Part shown: piece by piece, positions 50,903 through 61,239 of the stretch
Layout of the letters: each line of letters opens with the position of its first letter
Position numbering within the stretch: position 1 is the stretch's first letter
Program-made: the position numbers and the translations under genes
DNA from: Ichthyenterobacterium magnum
GTDB lineage: Bacteria; Bacteroidota; Bacteroidia; Flavobacteriales; Flavobacteriaceae
DNA: 64,000 nucleotides
Assembly: GCF_003610635.1 (NCBI RefSeq)
Contig: NZ_RAQJ01000001.1
Span: 496,474-560,473 of the forward strand
Direction of reading: 5' to 3'
Notes under the pieces: model-generated
The model's database searches: none
The model's input: the letters and a program-made list of their open reading frames with translations, nothing else
What the model was told of the DNA's origin: nothing

Positions 50903-52291
50903 ATGAAAAACACAAAATCATACATTGATCAGCATAAAAATCGTTTTTTAAACGAATTAATTGAGCTTCTTAAAATTCCATCTGTAAGCGCAGATTCTAC
51001 TTATAAAAATGATGTTTTAAAAACAGCCGAAGTGGTAAAAGACAGCTTAAAAGCTGCTGGCTGTGACACTGTAGAAATTTGTAAGACAGAAGGTTTTCCA
51101 ATTGTTTATGGCGAAAAAATTATTGATTCTAATTTACCAACCGTATTAGTATATGGTCATTATGATGTGCAACCTGCAGATCCTATTGAATTGTGGGATT
51201 CACCACCTTACGAACCCATTATAAAAACTACAGACATACATCCTGAAGGTGCTATTTTTGCTCGTGGTGCTTGCGATGATAAAGGTCAAATGTACATGCA
51301 TGTTAAAGCCTTAGAGTTTATGACATCTACAAACCAATTGCCTTGTAATGTAAAATTTATGATTGAAGGCGAAGAAGAAGTTGGTAGCGTGAGTCTTTCA
51401 AAATTTGTTGAAGAGAATCACGAAAAACTAAAAAACGATGTTATTCTTATTTCTGACACGGGAATGATTGCTAAAGACGTACCATCAATCACAACTGGTT
51501 TACGTGGTTTAAGCTACGTTGAAGTAGAAGTTACTGGACCAAATAGAGATTTACATTCAGGATTATATGGAGGCGCAGTTGCAAACCCAATAAATATTTT
51601 AACCAAAATGATTGCTTCTCTTCATGATGAAAATAATCATATCACCATTCCTGGTTTTTATGATAGAGTTGAAGAGCTTTCTAAAGATGAAAGAGCGCAA
51701 ATGGCAAAGGCTCCTTTTTCAATAGAAGCATATCAAAAAGCTATAGATATCGATTCGGTTTATGGAGAAGAAGGTTATACTACAAATGAGCGAAATTCAA
51801 TACGTCCAACTTTAGATGTTAATGGTATTTGGGGTGGATATATTGGTGAAGGTGCTAAAACTGTAATTGCTAGTAAAGCTTATGCTAAAATTTCAATGCG
51901 TTTGGTACCAAATCAAGATTGGGAAGATATTACACAATTGTTTAAAACACATTTTGAAAACATAGCTCCAAAAGGTGTGAGAGTAAAAGTAACGCCTCAT
52001 CATGGTGGGCAAGGTTACGTTACACCTATAGATAGTATTGGTTATCAAGCTGCTTCTAAAGCTTATGAAGATACTTTTGGAAAAACACCTATTCCGCAAC
52101 GTAGTGGTGGAAGTATTCCAATTGTATCTCTTTTTGAAAAAGAATTAAAAAGTAAAACTATTTTAATGGGCTTTGGTTTAAATAGCGATGCAATACATTC
52201 TCCAAACGAACATTTTGGAGTTTGGAATTACTTAAAAGGCATTGAAACTATTCCGTTATTTTACAAGTACTTTACTGAACTTAAAAAGTAA
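50903..52291 (+). CDS. M20-family dipeptidase
   Basis: Zinc metallopeptidase of 462 residues that cleaves dipeptides in the cytosol (no signal peptide). Seen: VLVYGHYDVQPADPIELWDS (first metal His and catalytic Asp), FARGACDDKGQMYMHVKALE (bridging Asp), FMIEGEEEVGSVSLSKF (EE pair), SDTGMIAKDVPSI, the dimerisation-domain string RDLHSGLYGGAVANPINILT, and GGSIPIVSLFE near the C-terminus with the last His region (HSPNEHFG). The length and motif set fit the PepV/CNDP-like dipeptidases. Confidence 0.93.
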   Translation: MKNTKSYIDQHKNRFLNELIELLKIPSVSADSTYKNDVLKTAEVVKDSLKAAGCDTVEICKTEGFPIVYGEKIIDSNLPTVLVYGHYDVQPADPIELWDSPPYEPIIKTTDIHPEGAIFARGACDDKGQMYMHVKALEFMTSTNQLPCNVKFMIEGEEEVGSVSLSKFVEENHEKLKNDVILISDTGMIAKDVPSITTGLRGLSYVEVEVTGPNRDLHSGLYGGAVANPINILTKMIASLHDENNHITIPGFYDRVEELSKDERAQMAKAPFSIEAYQKAIDIDSVYGEEGYTTNERNSIRPTLDVNGIWGGYIGEGAKTVIASKAYAKISMRLVPNQDWEDITQLFKTHFENIAPKGVRVKVTPHHGGQGYVTPIDSIGYQAASKAYEDTFGKTPIPQRSGGSIPIVSLFEKELKSKTILMGFGLNSDAIHSPNEHFGVWNYLKGIETIPLFYKYFTELKK

Positions 52292-52292
52292 G

Positions 52293-53654
52293 CTATTCTT
52301 TAATAACCTTATACGTTCTGGATTTTTGAGATGTAGAAATATTTAAAAAATAAACACCTTTAGCTAAGTGATTTACATCTAAAGACGTTTTCTTTTTATC
52401 AGATTGTTCTTGTAATATTAATTTACCAGACACATCATATAAATTATAAGAGAAGTTAGCTTTAAAAGCTATTTCAATATTAAGCTTGTTTTTTACAGGA
52501 TTAGGATAGATAGTGATTTCTGTTTGAGAAAACGTATCTAAATTTAATGTATCAAATAGTATACACTCACTACGTTCTGTACACGTACCTGAAGTTATCT
52601 CAACAGCATAATTTCCATTTACCGTAGGCATAAATGATTGATTAACAGCTCCAGATATTGCAGTATCTGTATCACAGTTTATCCATTGGTATAAACCACT
52701 TGTCTCGTTTGAGGTTAGCGTAGTTATTGTTTGTGTAACCGTATTATCAATAGCAATCAAACCAGCTTTAGTTACCATATAGCCCATAATTAGCTTAGCC
52801 ATTTCGTGATAATAAGGTAAGTTAAAATTACTTATACGATCATCCATAGAATGATATTCGTTATTTTCGTCACCTTCAGACCAAGCTTCTCCAACTAAAA
52901 CAGCAGGAAATCCCCTATTCCAAAAACTAGAATGATCACTTAATTCTGTACCTGGATTAATAATATTTATATTAAGATCAAATGTGTAAGTATTAAACAC
53001 ACTAACAATATCGTTAGACATAGCTAAAGAAGCAGCATCATTTTGATGAATATCAATATCTATACTCTTATCTCCATCACCATCATATGCCATCATATCA
53101 ATATTTAAAACACCTAAAATGTTATCGCCATTTGTTACAGCTTCAATAGCATAAGCACGAGAACCATTTAAGCCATTTTCTTCTTCATCCCAAAGTGCAT
53201 AAACTATAGTATTGTCTAAGCATTGCGTAGATAATATTCTAGCTATTTCTATTATAGTAGCTGTTCCGCTTGCATTATCATCTGCACAATAATCTGCTAC
53301 AGTATCATAATGTGCACAAATAATATAAATATTATTGGGATTAGTTTTACCTATTTGAGTTGCAATTATATTACGTCCATTACCATCAAATTGTTGGGCA
53401 GTTACTGTAATATTATCTAATTGATTAAAACGTTGCACCAAATAATCGGCTGCTAAATTATTATTAGCTTGTTGCCTATTTATTATGGTTTCCGTCATTC
53501 CATTTACAACAACAGATTGTTCGCCAGAAAATTCATTTACAGTTAATACTAAAGCATCTAAATTTACTTGATTGATTATATCTTGAATAGTTTGTCCATA
53601 AGAGTTTATAGCAAACACAAGGAAACATAATATGGTGATTTTAAGGTTTTTCAT
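52293..53654 (-). CDS. Secreted M28-family peptidase with T9SS sorting domain
   Basis: An exported zinc aminopeptidase-like protein (453 residues; signal peptide ILCFLVFAINSYGQ). The peptidase domain carries IICAHYDTVADYCADDNASG (metal His and Asp), YALWDEEENGLNGSRAYAI (catalytic Glu pair), NIDMMAYDGDGDKSID and TELSDHSSFWNRGFP (last metal His). A linker containing one cysteine-rich insert follows (residues about 310-375), then a C-terminal domain of about 70 residues with YPNPVKNKLNIEI and LAKGVYFLNIS, the type A sorting signal for type IX secretion. The protein is therefore predicted to be surface-bound or released. Confidence 0.92.
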   Translation of the reverse strand: MKNLKITILCFLVFAINSYGQTIQDIINQVNLDALVLTVNEFSGEQSVVVNGMTETIINRQQANNNLAADYLVQRFNQLDNITVTAQQFDGNGRNIIATQIGKTNPNNIYIICAHYDTVADYCADDNASGTATIIEIARILSTQCLDNTIVYALWDEEENGLNGSRAYAIEAVTNGDNILGVLNIDMMAYDGDGDKSIDIDIHQNDAASLAMSNDIVSVFNTYTFDLNINIINPGTELSDHSSFWNRGFPAVLVGEAWSEGDENNEYHSMDDRISNFNLPYYHEMAKLIMGYMVTKAGLIAIDNTVTQTITTLTSNETSGLYQWINCDTDTAISGAVNQSFMPTVNGNYAVEITSGTCTERSECILFDTLNLDTFSQTEITIYPNPVKNKLNIEIAFKANFSYNLYDVSGKLILQEQSDKKKTSLDVNHLAKGVYFLNISTSQKSRTYKVIKE

Positions 53655-53890
53655 TTGGGTAAAAACAGTACATTTTAAACCAAATATACTTCATTTTAAT
53701 GATTTTAGAATATAGTAATTATAGGAAACTAAAAATGTAGCATCTAAGCTATCAGAAATGCATTAAACAAAACTCGTCAAAAAGCTAAAACTACTTCTGG
53801 TCATTCAATCTAAATTTTAGAGATTTTAATGTAACAAATTATCAAGTTTTGCGTTCTAATAGACATCCATCAATCAAAATCGAACGCTTT

Positions 53891-54991
53891 ATGTTAAAAA
53901 AATTCTTCATCATCTGTTCTGGTTCAGACACAGATATTCTAAACGACTGCTCTATTGGTGAGCAAAACAAATATGCTGGCATTGGAGCCACAGTTTTTTT
54001 TACTGCTGTAATGGCATTTATTGCAGCTAGCTACGCTCTATACACAGTATTTGATAATTACTTTACAGCTATAGCTTTTGGCTTTGTTTGGGGTCTTCTT
54101 ATCTTTAATCTAGACCGCTTTATTGTATCTACAATTAAAAAGAGAAATAGCATTATAGATGAATTGATACAAGCTTCACCAAGAATTATATTAGCAGTAA
54201 TTATTGCTGTTGTCATCTCTAAACCATTAGAGTTGAAAATCTTTGAAAAAGAAATTAACCAAGTTTTATTAGAACAAAAAAATGACTTAACACTTGCAAA
54301 TCAAAATCAAATAGCACAGCAATTTTCTCCAAATATTGAAGGTTTAAAAAATGAAATCACAATACTTCAAAATGAAATTAATACCAAAGAAACAGAAGTC
54401 AACACACTTTATGACACTTATATATCTGAAGCCGAAGGTACAGCAGGCACAAAATTATTAGGAAAAGGCCCTGTTTACAAAGAAAAAAGAGACAAGCATG
54501 ATGCAGCACTTTTAGAGTTACAACAACTAAAAACGGATAACAAAACTAAAATTGCTCAAATTGAAACTCAAATAGCACAATTAAAAACAAACTACAACAC
54601 ACAAGTTATAACAACGCAGCCAATAATTGATGGTTTCGATGGTTTAATGGCTCGTGTGAACGCATTAGGAACACTACCTTGGTTACCATCATTTTTTATA
54701 TTCTTATTGTTTTTGGCTATTGAAACATCTCCAATATTTGCAAAATTATTATCACCTAAAGGTGAGTACGATTTTAAATTAGAAGATACTGAAACTGCAG
54801 TTAAAACTTGGGTAGACCAAAAAGTATACGAACGTCAAGTTTTGTTGCAAACAGATAGAACGCTTAATAATAAGATATATAACGATATTGCCGAAGAAGA
54901 TGAATTATATAACTACAAAAGAAAAAAAGCAAGAGAGCTCATGCAATTACAAGCAGACGCTTTCTTTAAACATCAAAAAAATGCCTTGTAA
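53891..54991 (+). CDS. DUF4407 membrane protein
   Basis: A 366-residue protein; I use the ATG at 53891 (MLKKFFIICSGSDTDILNDC), the usual DUF4407 N-terminus, rather than 53849. Two helices near residues 30-80, a third at about 100-120, a long coiled-coil region (LKNEITILQNEINTKETEV; QLKTDNKTKIAQIETQIAQL), a fourth helix (LPSFFIFLLFLAIETSPIFA) and a basic helical tail. Function is not established. It is convergent with the STAS-like gene, 5 bp apart. Confidence 0.85.
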   Translation: MLKKFFIICSGSDTDILNDCSIGEQNKYAGIGATVFFTAVMAFIAASYALYTVFDNYFTAIAFGFVWGLLIFNLDRFIVSTIKKRNSIIDELIQASPRIILAVIIAVVISKPLELKIFEKEINQVLLEQKNDLTLANQNQIAQQFSPNIEGLKNEITILQNEINTKETEVNTLYDTYISEAEGTAGTKLLGKGPVYKEKRDKHDAALLELQQLKTDNKTKIAQIETQIAQLKTNYNTQVITTQPIIDGFDGLMARVNALGTLPWLPSFFIFLLFLAIETSPIFAKLLSPKGEYDFKLEDTETAVKTWVDQKVYERQVLLQTDRTLNNKIYNDIAEEDELYNYKRKKARELMQLQADAFFKHQKNAL

Positions 54992-54996
54992 TTTTT

Positions 54997-55278
54997 TTAA
55001 GCAGCAGCTTCTTCAGATTTAAAATGCTGATACAAATCTTTACAACCCATACCAATAATTGATAAGCGTTTATTTTTGATTAAAGATTCGTTATGTAATT
55101 GCGCTAAAGCGTTTACACCGTAACGATCTATGCTATCTAAAGCTTCTATACTTATAGTTATTGCTTCAGCATTTTCAAAAACATGTTTAAATTCACTTTT
55201 AAATTGATGAACATTGTTTCGATTTAAATCACCTTTAATCTTAAAATAGTTGTTGTAATTTGTAATTTCTAGTCTCAT
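54997..55278 (-). CDS. STAS-domain-like protein
   Basis: A 93-residue protein from the ATG at 55278 (an ATG at 55290 would add 4). Seen: LEITNYNNYFKIKGDLNRNN, NAEAITISIEALDSIDRYGV, then NALAQLHNESLIKNKRLSII, the pattern of STAS anti-sigma-antagonist or SpoIIAA-like domains, although the phosphorylatable serine is not obvious. IDRYGVNAL occupies the usual motif position (DSxGI-like, here DRYGV). No sigma-factor or kinase partner is adjacent. The gap upstream (55279-55465) holds no gene. Confidence 0.75.
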   Translation of the reverse strand: MRLEITNYNNYFKIKGDLNRNNVHQFKSEFKHVFENAEAITISIEALDSIDRYGVNALAQLHNESLIKNKRLSIIGMGCKDLYQHFKSEEAAA

Positions 55279-55465
55279 AATACATAGCATTTGGTTAACA
55301 ATACATTTAGGGCTACTAATCGCTTGAATGCTAGATAAATATCTTAAAATATTTTAAGAAGCAAGCACTTTTTCGATTAAATGTATAATTGGTAAGATTA
55401 GACTTGTAGATGGTAATTTTTTATCGATAAACTGCAGGTGTTAAAATATTAAAACACTCATTTTT

Positions 55466-57199
55466 TTAACTACTTTTCACTTTATTAATATACGCATTTA
55501 CTCTATCTTCTAAAATTGAAAGCGTAACAGTACCTTGACCTAAAATAACTTCGTGAAAGTCTCTTATATCAAATTTAGAACCTAATTCTTTTTTGGCTTT
55601 TTTTAGTAGTTCTCTAATTTTTAACTCTCCAATTTTATACGATAATGCTTGTCCTGGCCATGAAATATAACGGTCTGTTTCAGTATTGATTTCATGAATT
55701 GACAACGCTGTATTTGCCGCCATATAGTCTACAACTTGCTGTCTCGTCCATTCCTTAGCATGAATACCTGTATCGACAACCAATCGGCAAGCTCGCCACA
55801 TTTCGTAAGTTAGCTTTCCAAATTGTTCATAAGGCGTTGTATACATTCCCATATCTTCTGCCAAGAACTCACAGTATAATCCCCAACCTTCTCCATAAGC
55901 AGATAAGTATAAATCTTTTCTAAATTGCGGAATACTATCTCCTAATTCATTATTTAAACTGCCTTGTAAATGATGCCCAGGAACCGCTTCATGAACGGTT
56001 AAAGATGGCATAGTATATAAAGTTCTACTAGGCAAGTTGTAGGTATTAACCCAATAATAACCAGGATCTGTACTTCCTTTTTCTGTTCCAATATATCTTC
56101 CAGTTGTATATTTAGGAGCAATAGCATCAGGTACTGGAGCTACACCATAAGGCTTACGAGGTAAGGTTTTAAAAAAACGTGGTAATTGCGCATCTGCTCG
56201 TTTAGCCATATCTCTAGCAATCATTAAAAGCTCTTCAGGAGATTTAGCATAAAACTGCTCGTCTGTTCTTAAAAACTGTAAGAAATCTGCAAAACTACCT
56301 TTAAAGTCTAAATCTTTAATAATTTGCTCCATTTCAGACTTTATACGAGCGACTTCATTTAAACCGATTTGATGTATATCGTCAGCTGTGTATTGCTCAC
56401 TTGTTGTATAAAAATTAATTCGGTTTTGATATTTTTCTTTACCATTTGGTGTTTGAGAAACACCAAGTGTGGTTCTAGTTTTAGGCAAATATTCGGTTTC
56501 AAAAAATGTTTTTATTTTTTGAAACTCAGGTGTAACATTAGTTTCTATAGCAATTTTTGCCGCTTGTAAAACAGAATCTTTTTGAGTTTGCGTTAAATCA
56601 TTTGGCAAGTTTTTAAATGGCGAATAGTAGAAGCTATCTTCAAAATTATCAACAATATGTGTATCATAAGACGACTCATAACCTTTAAAAATAACTCTTG
56701 GTTGAGACACACCTTTTTCTAAACCTTCACGAAGGTTTACAAGATTCTGACTTACAAATTCTGGAATTGCATTTAGTTTGTTAAGATACGTTTTAACTTG
56801 CTCGTAATTAGCTAAAGGTCTTACTTCATATGTTAAGTTACTATGAAATCCAGAGTCTGATAATAATGGATTTAAATAGCTTTCAAATTCGTAAAAATCA
56901 ATTTGATCTTGTAATACAAATTTTAATAGATCTAGAGATATTTGTTCTGTTTCACTTAAATCTTCAGTATTAATTTCTGCAAGCTGCTTAAGGGCTGTTT
57001 TAGCATATTCGGCTTCACTTTTATAATACTCCTTGGTAAAAAATCCTAATGGATACTCTTTTTCATCATATCCTTTATGGTCTTGGTAATTGGTTATTAT
57101 AGCTTCTAAATTCAAGGTTGAGCTTTTTGTTTCAGCTTTATTACAACTTAAAACTGATACTACAACTAGAACTAAAATTATATTCAAATGAGTCTTCAT
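55466..57199 (-). CDS. DUF885-family lipoprotein (predicted zinc peptidase)
   Basis: A 577-residue lipoprotein (signal ILVLVVVSVLSC). The DUF885 domain has a zincin-like active site TVHEAVPGHHLQG (HExxxGHH-type) at about residue 405, then LSAYGEGWGLYCEFL with a downstream glutamate as a likely third ligand, and SWPGQALSYKIGELKIREL near the end. Members are predicted M32-like metallopeptidases; the substrate is unknown. The gene stands alone, about 190 bp from its downstream neighbour, with a weak TTG-N18-TATAAATA promoter-like pair upstream. Confidence 0.88.
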   Translation of the reverse strand: MKTHLNIILVLVVVSVLSCNKAETKSSTLNLEAIITNYQDHKGYDEKEYPLGFFTKEYYKSEAEYAKTALKQLAEINTEDLSETEQISLDLLKFVLQDQIDFYEFESYLNPLLSDSGFHSNLTYEVRPLANYEQVKTYLNKLNAIPEFVSQNLVNLREGLEKGVSQPRVIFKGYESSYDTHIVDNFEDSFYYSPFKNLPNDLTQTQKDSVLQAAKIAIETNVTPEFQKIKTFFETEYLPKTRTTLGVSQTPNGKEKYQNRINFYTTSEQYTADDIHQIGLNEVARIKSEMEQIIKDLDFKGSFADFLQFLRTDEQFYAKSPEELLMIARDMAKRADAQLPRFFKTLPRKPYGVAPVPDAIAPKYTTGRYIGTEKGSTDPGYYWVNTYNLPSRTLYTMPSLTVHEAVPGHHLQGSLNNELGDSIPQFRKDLYLSAYGEGWGLYCEFLAEDMGMYTTPYEQFGKLTYEMWRACRLVVDTGIHAKEWTRQQVVDYMAANTALSIHEINTETDRYISWPGQALSYKIGELKIRELLKKAKKELGSKFDIRDFHEVILGQGTVTLSILEDRVNAYINKVKSS

Positions 57200-57272
57200 T
57201 AATTTCTATTTATATTAATTACAATACGCTGTCAACAAACTTACAACAAGTATTACTAAGAATAAAGTAAGT

Positions 57273-58520
57273 CTAAAATCTTCTATCCGGATTAAAAACA
57301 TCTAGCGACATCGAAGACTTTTTTTGCATGACTTCTTCTGAAACTAATTTACCAGTTGCTGTAGCCATACTCCAACCCATCATGGCATGACCTGTTGCAA
57401 TAGTTAGGTTATTACATTTAGATGATTTACCAATAAAAGGCAGACCATCTGGAGAAACTGGTCGTAATCCCGAAGCTGCATTTTGTTTTTCAGTTTCTGA
57501 TATTTTGATATTAGAATAAAACTCCTGAACACCTTGAGCAATTGCTTCTACTCTAACCTTATTAATATCGTGATTGATTCCTGCAATTTCCATAGTTCCT
57601 GCAAAACGTGTAAACCCATTCATAGGTGTTATGGCAACTTTTCGTTCTGTTAAAATTGCTGGAATTGTAATTCCTGTTTTTTGTTTCGTGTTAATTCGAT
57701 ACCCTTTTCCTGCTTGTAGCAATAAGTTTATTCCTAATTTTTTACTTAAGATTGATGACCAAGAGCCAGCAGCTAAAATAAATTCGTCTGCTTTTAATGT
57801 TGCTTTATTTGTTTTAATTGAAGTGATTTTTTCACCAACCACTTCAACATCAATAACTTTTTCGTGTAAACGAAAAACAACTCCAGATTTTTTTAAATGT
57901 GTTTTCATATCCTCCATAAATTCATGAGGCGTTGTATGAGAATCACATAAATAATACGTCGCTCCAATTGAATTTATCGTTGCATTGGGTTCTAATTTAT
58001 TTATCTCATCTGAAGATAATGTAGATACATCTAAACCTTCATTTTTTGCTACAGCTGCAATTTTTATTTCTTCTTCCAAGGCCTTTTCTGTCTGACATAG
58101 CATTAAAAGCCCTTTCTTTTCATAATGAAATCTAAAACCTTCAGAATCTTTAATATCGTCGTACAACTCCTGACTTAATAAAGCTATGTCTTTTATAGTT
58201 GGAATTGCTTTAGCAACATGTTTTGCATTACAAGATTTATTAAAAGCTAAAGTCCATTTTAAGAAGTCTAAATCTAAACGTGGTTTTATATATAAAGGAC
58301 TCGACTTATCGAACATCCATTTGAGTCCTTTTTTCATCACGCCTGGAGCAGACAAAGGAATGATATGACTTGGCGATAGATATCCTGCATTAACATAAGA
58401 AGCTCCAGAATCCATATTAGATTGGTCTATAACCGTTACTTTACAGCCTTCTTTTTGAAGGTAATATGCAGAACATAAGCCTATAATTCCGCCTCCAATA
58501 ACAATGACTTCTTTACTCAT
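57273..58520 (-). CDS. FAD-dependent D-amino-acid (hydroxy-D-proline) dehydrogenase
   Basis: A DadA-like flavoenzyme. I use the ATG at 58520 because the ATG at 58529 lies in a dispersed repeat. Seen: VIVIGGGIIGLCSAYYLQKE (FAD motif), GYLSPSHIIPL, FILAAGSWSSIL, and GLRPVSPDGLPFIG with CNNLTIATGHAMMGWSMA (C-terminal FAD/substrate region). Among hydroxyproline genes it most likely oxidises cis-4-hydroxy-D-proline to 1-pyrroline-4-hydroxy-2-carboxylate. General D-amino-acid dehydrogenase activity cannot be excluded from sequence. Confidence 0.88.
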   Translation of the reverse strand: MSKEVIVIGGGIIGLCSAYYLQKEGCKVTVIDQSNMDSGASYVNAGYLSPSHIIPLSAPGVMKKGLKWMFDKSSPLYIKPRLDLDFLKWTLAFNKSCNAKHVAKAIPTIKDIALLSQELYDDIKDSEGFRFHYEKKGLLMLCQTEKALEEEIKIAAVAKNEGLDVSTLSSDEINKLEPNATINSIGATYYLCDSHTTPHEFMEDMKTHLKKSGVVFRLHEKVIDVEVVGEKITSIKTNKATLKADEFILAAGSWSSILSKKLGINLLLQAGKGYRINTKQKTGITIPAILTERKVAITPMNGFTRFAGTMEIAGINHDINKVRVEAIAQGVQEFYSNIKISETEKQNAASGLRPVSPDGLPFIGKSSKCNNLTIATGHAMMGWSMATATGKLVSEEVMQKKSSMSLDVFNPDRRF

Positions 58521-58523
58521 TTT

Positions 58524-58623
58524 TGTCATACTGAACTTGTTTCAGTATCTCATCATTTATTAATTTCTATTAAAAAGATTCCCAATCAAGACTTCGACAA
58601 GCTCAGTCTGACAGTTGGGAATG
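58524..58623. repeat. Dispersed palindromic repeat, copy 4
   Basis: About 100 bp in the hydroxyproline cluster. It has TGTCATACTGAACTTGTTTC, GTATCTCATCATT, CTTCGACAAGCTCAGTCTGA and GGGAATGA. It lies between the dehydrogenase and epimerase genes and covers almost the whole gap. Confidence 0.7.
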
Positions 58624-58638
58624 ATTTGATTTATAAAA

Positions 58639-59646
58639 TCAAATCACCTGAAATCCATAAGCATAAGGGTCATCTTCATCATCAATCGTTATGGTGTTAT
58701 GCCCAAATACTTTTGCCCAACCTTGAATGCTTGGGATAATGGCTTTTATATTATCTAATCGCGTCTCTTCTTCTACACGACCAATAAATTTGCTTCCTAT
58801 AAAACTCTCATGAACAAAAGGCTCTCCAATTTTTAGTTTGCCTTTAGCATATAGTTGAGCTAAACGTGCAGATGTCCCAGTACCACAAGGACTTCTGTCG
58901 ATGGCTTTATCGCCATAAAAAACAGCATTTCTTCCTGAAGAGCTCGCATCTAATGGATTTCCTGTCCACAACATATGCGACACATCTCTTATAGTTTCAT
59001 TTTCAGGATGCACAAAAAGATTACGATATTTTATATTAATTCTATCTCTTACTACTTGTGAATATTGAGTAATTTTTGAAGCTGTAAAATCATGAACTCC
59101 AGAAAAATTATCTTGTGGATCAACTATTGCATAGTAATTTCCGCCATATGCAACATCAAAAGTAATCTCACCTAATTCTGGGCATTCAACAGTTAATCCT
59201 TCAGCTGCTAAATAACTTTTTACGTTAGTCAATTTTACCCAATCGACTTTATTTCCTGTTTGTTGATATTCGATTTCAACCAATCCAGCAGGTGCTTCCA
59301 TTCTAATTTTTCCTGGAACCTTCGGAATTACTAAACCTTCTTCAATAACAATGGTTATTGTTCCTATTGTTCCGTGTCCACACATTGGCAAACAACCAGA
59401 AGTTTCAATAAATAAAATGGCAAAATCGTTGTCTGGATTATGTGGCGGATATAAAATGCTTCCACTCATCATATCATGGCCTCGTGGTTCAAACATCAAC
59501 CCTTTACGAATCCAATCGTATTCTTTCAAAAAATGTTGTCGCTTTTCACTCATAGTATTACCAATGAGGTTTGGACCGCCTTCTTTAATAACTCTTACAG
59601 GATTTCCACAAGTGTGTGCATCAATACAAACAAAAGTTGATTTCAT
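58639..59646 (-). CDS. 4-hydroxyproline 2-epimerase (proline racemase family)
   Basis: Converts trans-4-hydroxy-L-proline to cis-4-hydroxy-D-proline, the entry step of hydroxyproline degradation. Both catalytic cysteines are present: GCLPMCGHGTIG (about residue 90) and DRSPCGTGTSARLA (about 253). Having Cys at both positions separates epimerases/racemases from trans-3-hydroxyproline dehydratases, which have Thr at one. The RGHDMMSGSI and WTGNPLDASSSGRNAVF strings are also typical. Proline racemase activity is the main alternative, but the neighbourhood favours hydroxyproline. Confidence 0.93.
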   Translation of the reverse strand: MKSTFVCIDAHTCGNPVRVIKEGGPNLIGNTMSEKRQHFLKEYDWIRKGLMFEPRGHDMMSGSILYPPHNPDNDFAILFIETSGCLPMCGHGTIGTITIVIEEGLVIPKVPGKIRMEAPAGLVEIEYQQTGNKVDWVKLTNVKSYLAAEGLTVECPELGEITFDVAYGGNYYAIVDPQDNFSGVHDFTASKITQYSQVVRDRINIKYRNLFVHPENETIRDVSHMLWTGNPLDASSSGRNAVFYGDKAIDRSPCGTGTSARLAQLYAKGKLKIGEPFVHESFIGSKFIGRVEEETRLDNIKAIIPSIQGWAKVFGHNTITIDDEDDPYAYGFQVI

Positions 59647-59648
59647 TC

Positions 59649-61232
59649 TTATAGAGCTTTAGTTGTTTGCGCATTATTAACTAATCTTGAAATACCTAGC
59701 GGATTTTCATTTTTCAATTCATTTGGAAGCAAATCATTTGGCCAATCTTGATAACTAAAAGGTCTTACCCAACGTTTTATGGAATGAATCCCAACTGCCG
59801 TAAAACGACTATCTGTTGAAGACGGATAAGGTCCTCCATGAACCATCGATGGACACACCTCAACTCCTGTTGGAACGCCATTGTAAATAATTCGTCCAAC
59901 ACGGTTTTGCATAGCTGAAATTATTTCAGGATAGTTTGCAACTTCGTTATCATCTGCAATTAGAGTTCCTGTTAATTGGCCTTCTAATTGTGAAATTATT
60001 TCTTCTAATTGATTTTTATCTTCGCATTGTACAACCACCGAGAAAGGTCCAAATACTTCTTGATGAAGCGTTGGATTTTCTAAAAATGTTTTCCCTTCAA
60101 CTGTTGCAATGGTTTGCCTTGCATAATTTGTTTGTACATCAGATTCGTAATCTGCTACAACAGTTAAATTGGGTTGAGAAATAGCATTTTTCTTATGGTT
60201 TTCATATGCTCCAATAATGTTTGGGTGCAACATACAAGACGGTTCTATTTTCACAATCTCATTAGACAAGTCTTGAATAAAGCTTGATAGTGCATCTCCT
60301 TTAATTCCCAATAATAATCCTGGATTAGTGCAGAACTGTCCAGTTCCTAATGTGATTGAGCCAGCGTATGTTTTCGCTAGAGCTTTACCTCTATTATTTA
60401 AAGCTTTAGGAAGAATAACTACAGGATTAATACTTCCCATTTCTGCAAATACAGGAATAGGTTCTTCGCGTTGCGCTGCTAAATCGTATAATGCTCGTCC
60501 GCCTTTAATACTACCTGTAAAACCAACCGCTTTTACGCCAGCATGTTTTACCAATTGAGCTCCTACTTCTATTCCACTTGAATTTATATTTGAAAACACA
60601 CCATTTGGCATTCCTGTTTTTTCTGCTGCTTTTACAATTGCAGAAGCTACTAATTCACCAGTTCCTGCATGCATTGGATGCGACTTAACGATTATTGGGC
60701 AACCTGAAGCTAAAGCTGCTGCTGTGTCTCCGCCTGCTGTTGAATAAGCCAACGGGAAGTTACTTGCTCCAAACACGACAACTGGTCCTAAAGGAATGAG
60801 CATTTTACGAATATCTGATTTTGGCATAGGTTCTCTATCGGGTTGTGCAGTATCAATTGTTGCTTCTACCCAAGACCCTTCTGCAATTAATTCGGCAAAA
60901 CTTCGTAATTGTCCAACAGTTCTACCACGTTCTCCTTTGGCTCGTCCTTCTGGCAATCCCGTTTCTGAACAATAGGTTTTAATCAATTTGTCATCTAGTG
61001 CTAAAATTTCATCTGCAATCGCATTTAAAAATTCTGCCTTTCGTTTTCCTGAAAGTGTTCTAAATGTTTTAAAAGCAGTAGAAGCAAGATTAACTGCTTC
61101 ATTTATTTCTTCAGAAGTTGCTTCTGTAAAAATGTTTGAGTTTTCAATATTCAACTTTGGATTAAAGGTCTTATAAACCTTAGTTCCTTTAGCAGACAAT
61201 TGATTTCCTATATAATTTTTTCCTGTTATCAT
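59649..61232 (-). CDS. 2,5-dioxovalerate (alpha-ketoglutarate semialdehyde) dehydrogenase
   Basis: NAD(P)-dependent aldehyde dehydrogenase of 527 residues, last step to 2-oxoglutarate. Seen: LGPVVVFGASNFPLAYSTAG, HPMHAGTGELVASA, VGFTGSIKGGRAL (nucleotide-binding), MGSINPVVILPKAL (catalytic Glu region) and GTGQFCTNPGLLLG with the catalytic cysteine (about residue 301). It falls in the long KGSA dehydrogenase class. The stop lies 2 bp upstream of the epimerase start, so the two are coupled. Confidence 0.92.
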   Translation of the reverse strand: MITGKNYIGNQLSAKGTKVYKTFNPKLNIENSNIFTEATSEEINEAVNLASTAFKTFRTLSGKRKAEFLNAIADEILALDDKLIKTYCSETGLPEGRAKGERGRTVGQLRSFAELIAEGSWVEATIDTAQPDREPMPKSDIRKMLIPLGPVVVFGASNFPLAYSTAGGDTAAALASGCPIIVKSHPMHAGTGELVASAIVKAAEKTGMPNGVFSNINSSGIEVGAQLVKHAGVKAVGFTGSIKGGRALYDLAAQREEPIPVFAEMGSINPVVILPKALNNRGKALAKTYAGSITLGTGQFCTNPGLLLGIKGDALSSFIQDLSNEIVKIEPSCMLHPNIIGAYENHKKNAISQPNLTVVADYESDVQTNYARQTIATVEGKTFLENPTLHQEVFGPFSVVVQCEDKNQLEEIISQLEGQLTGTLIADDNEVANYPEIISAMQNRVGRIIYNGVPTGVEVCPSMVHGGPYPSSTDSRFTAVGIHSIKRWVRPFSYQDWPNDLLPNELKNENPLGISRLVNNAQTTKAL

Positions 61233-61239
61233 GATGTTT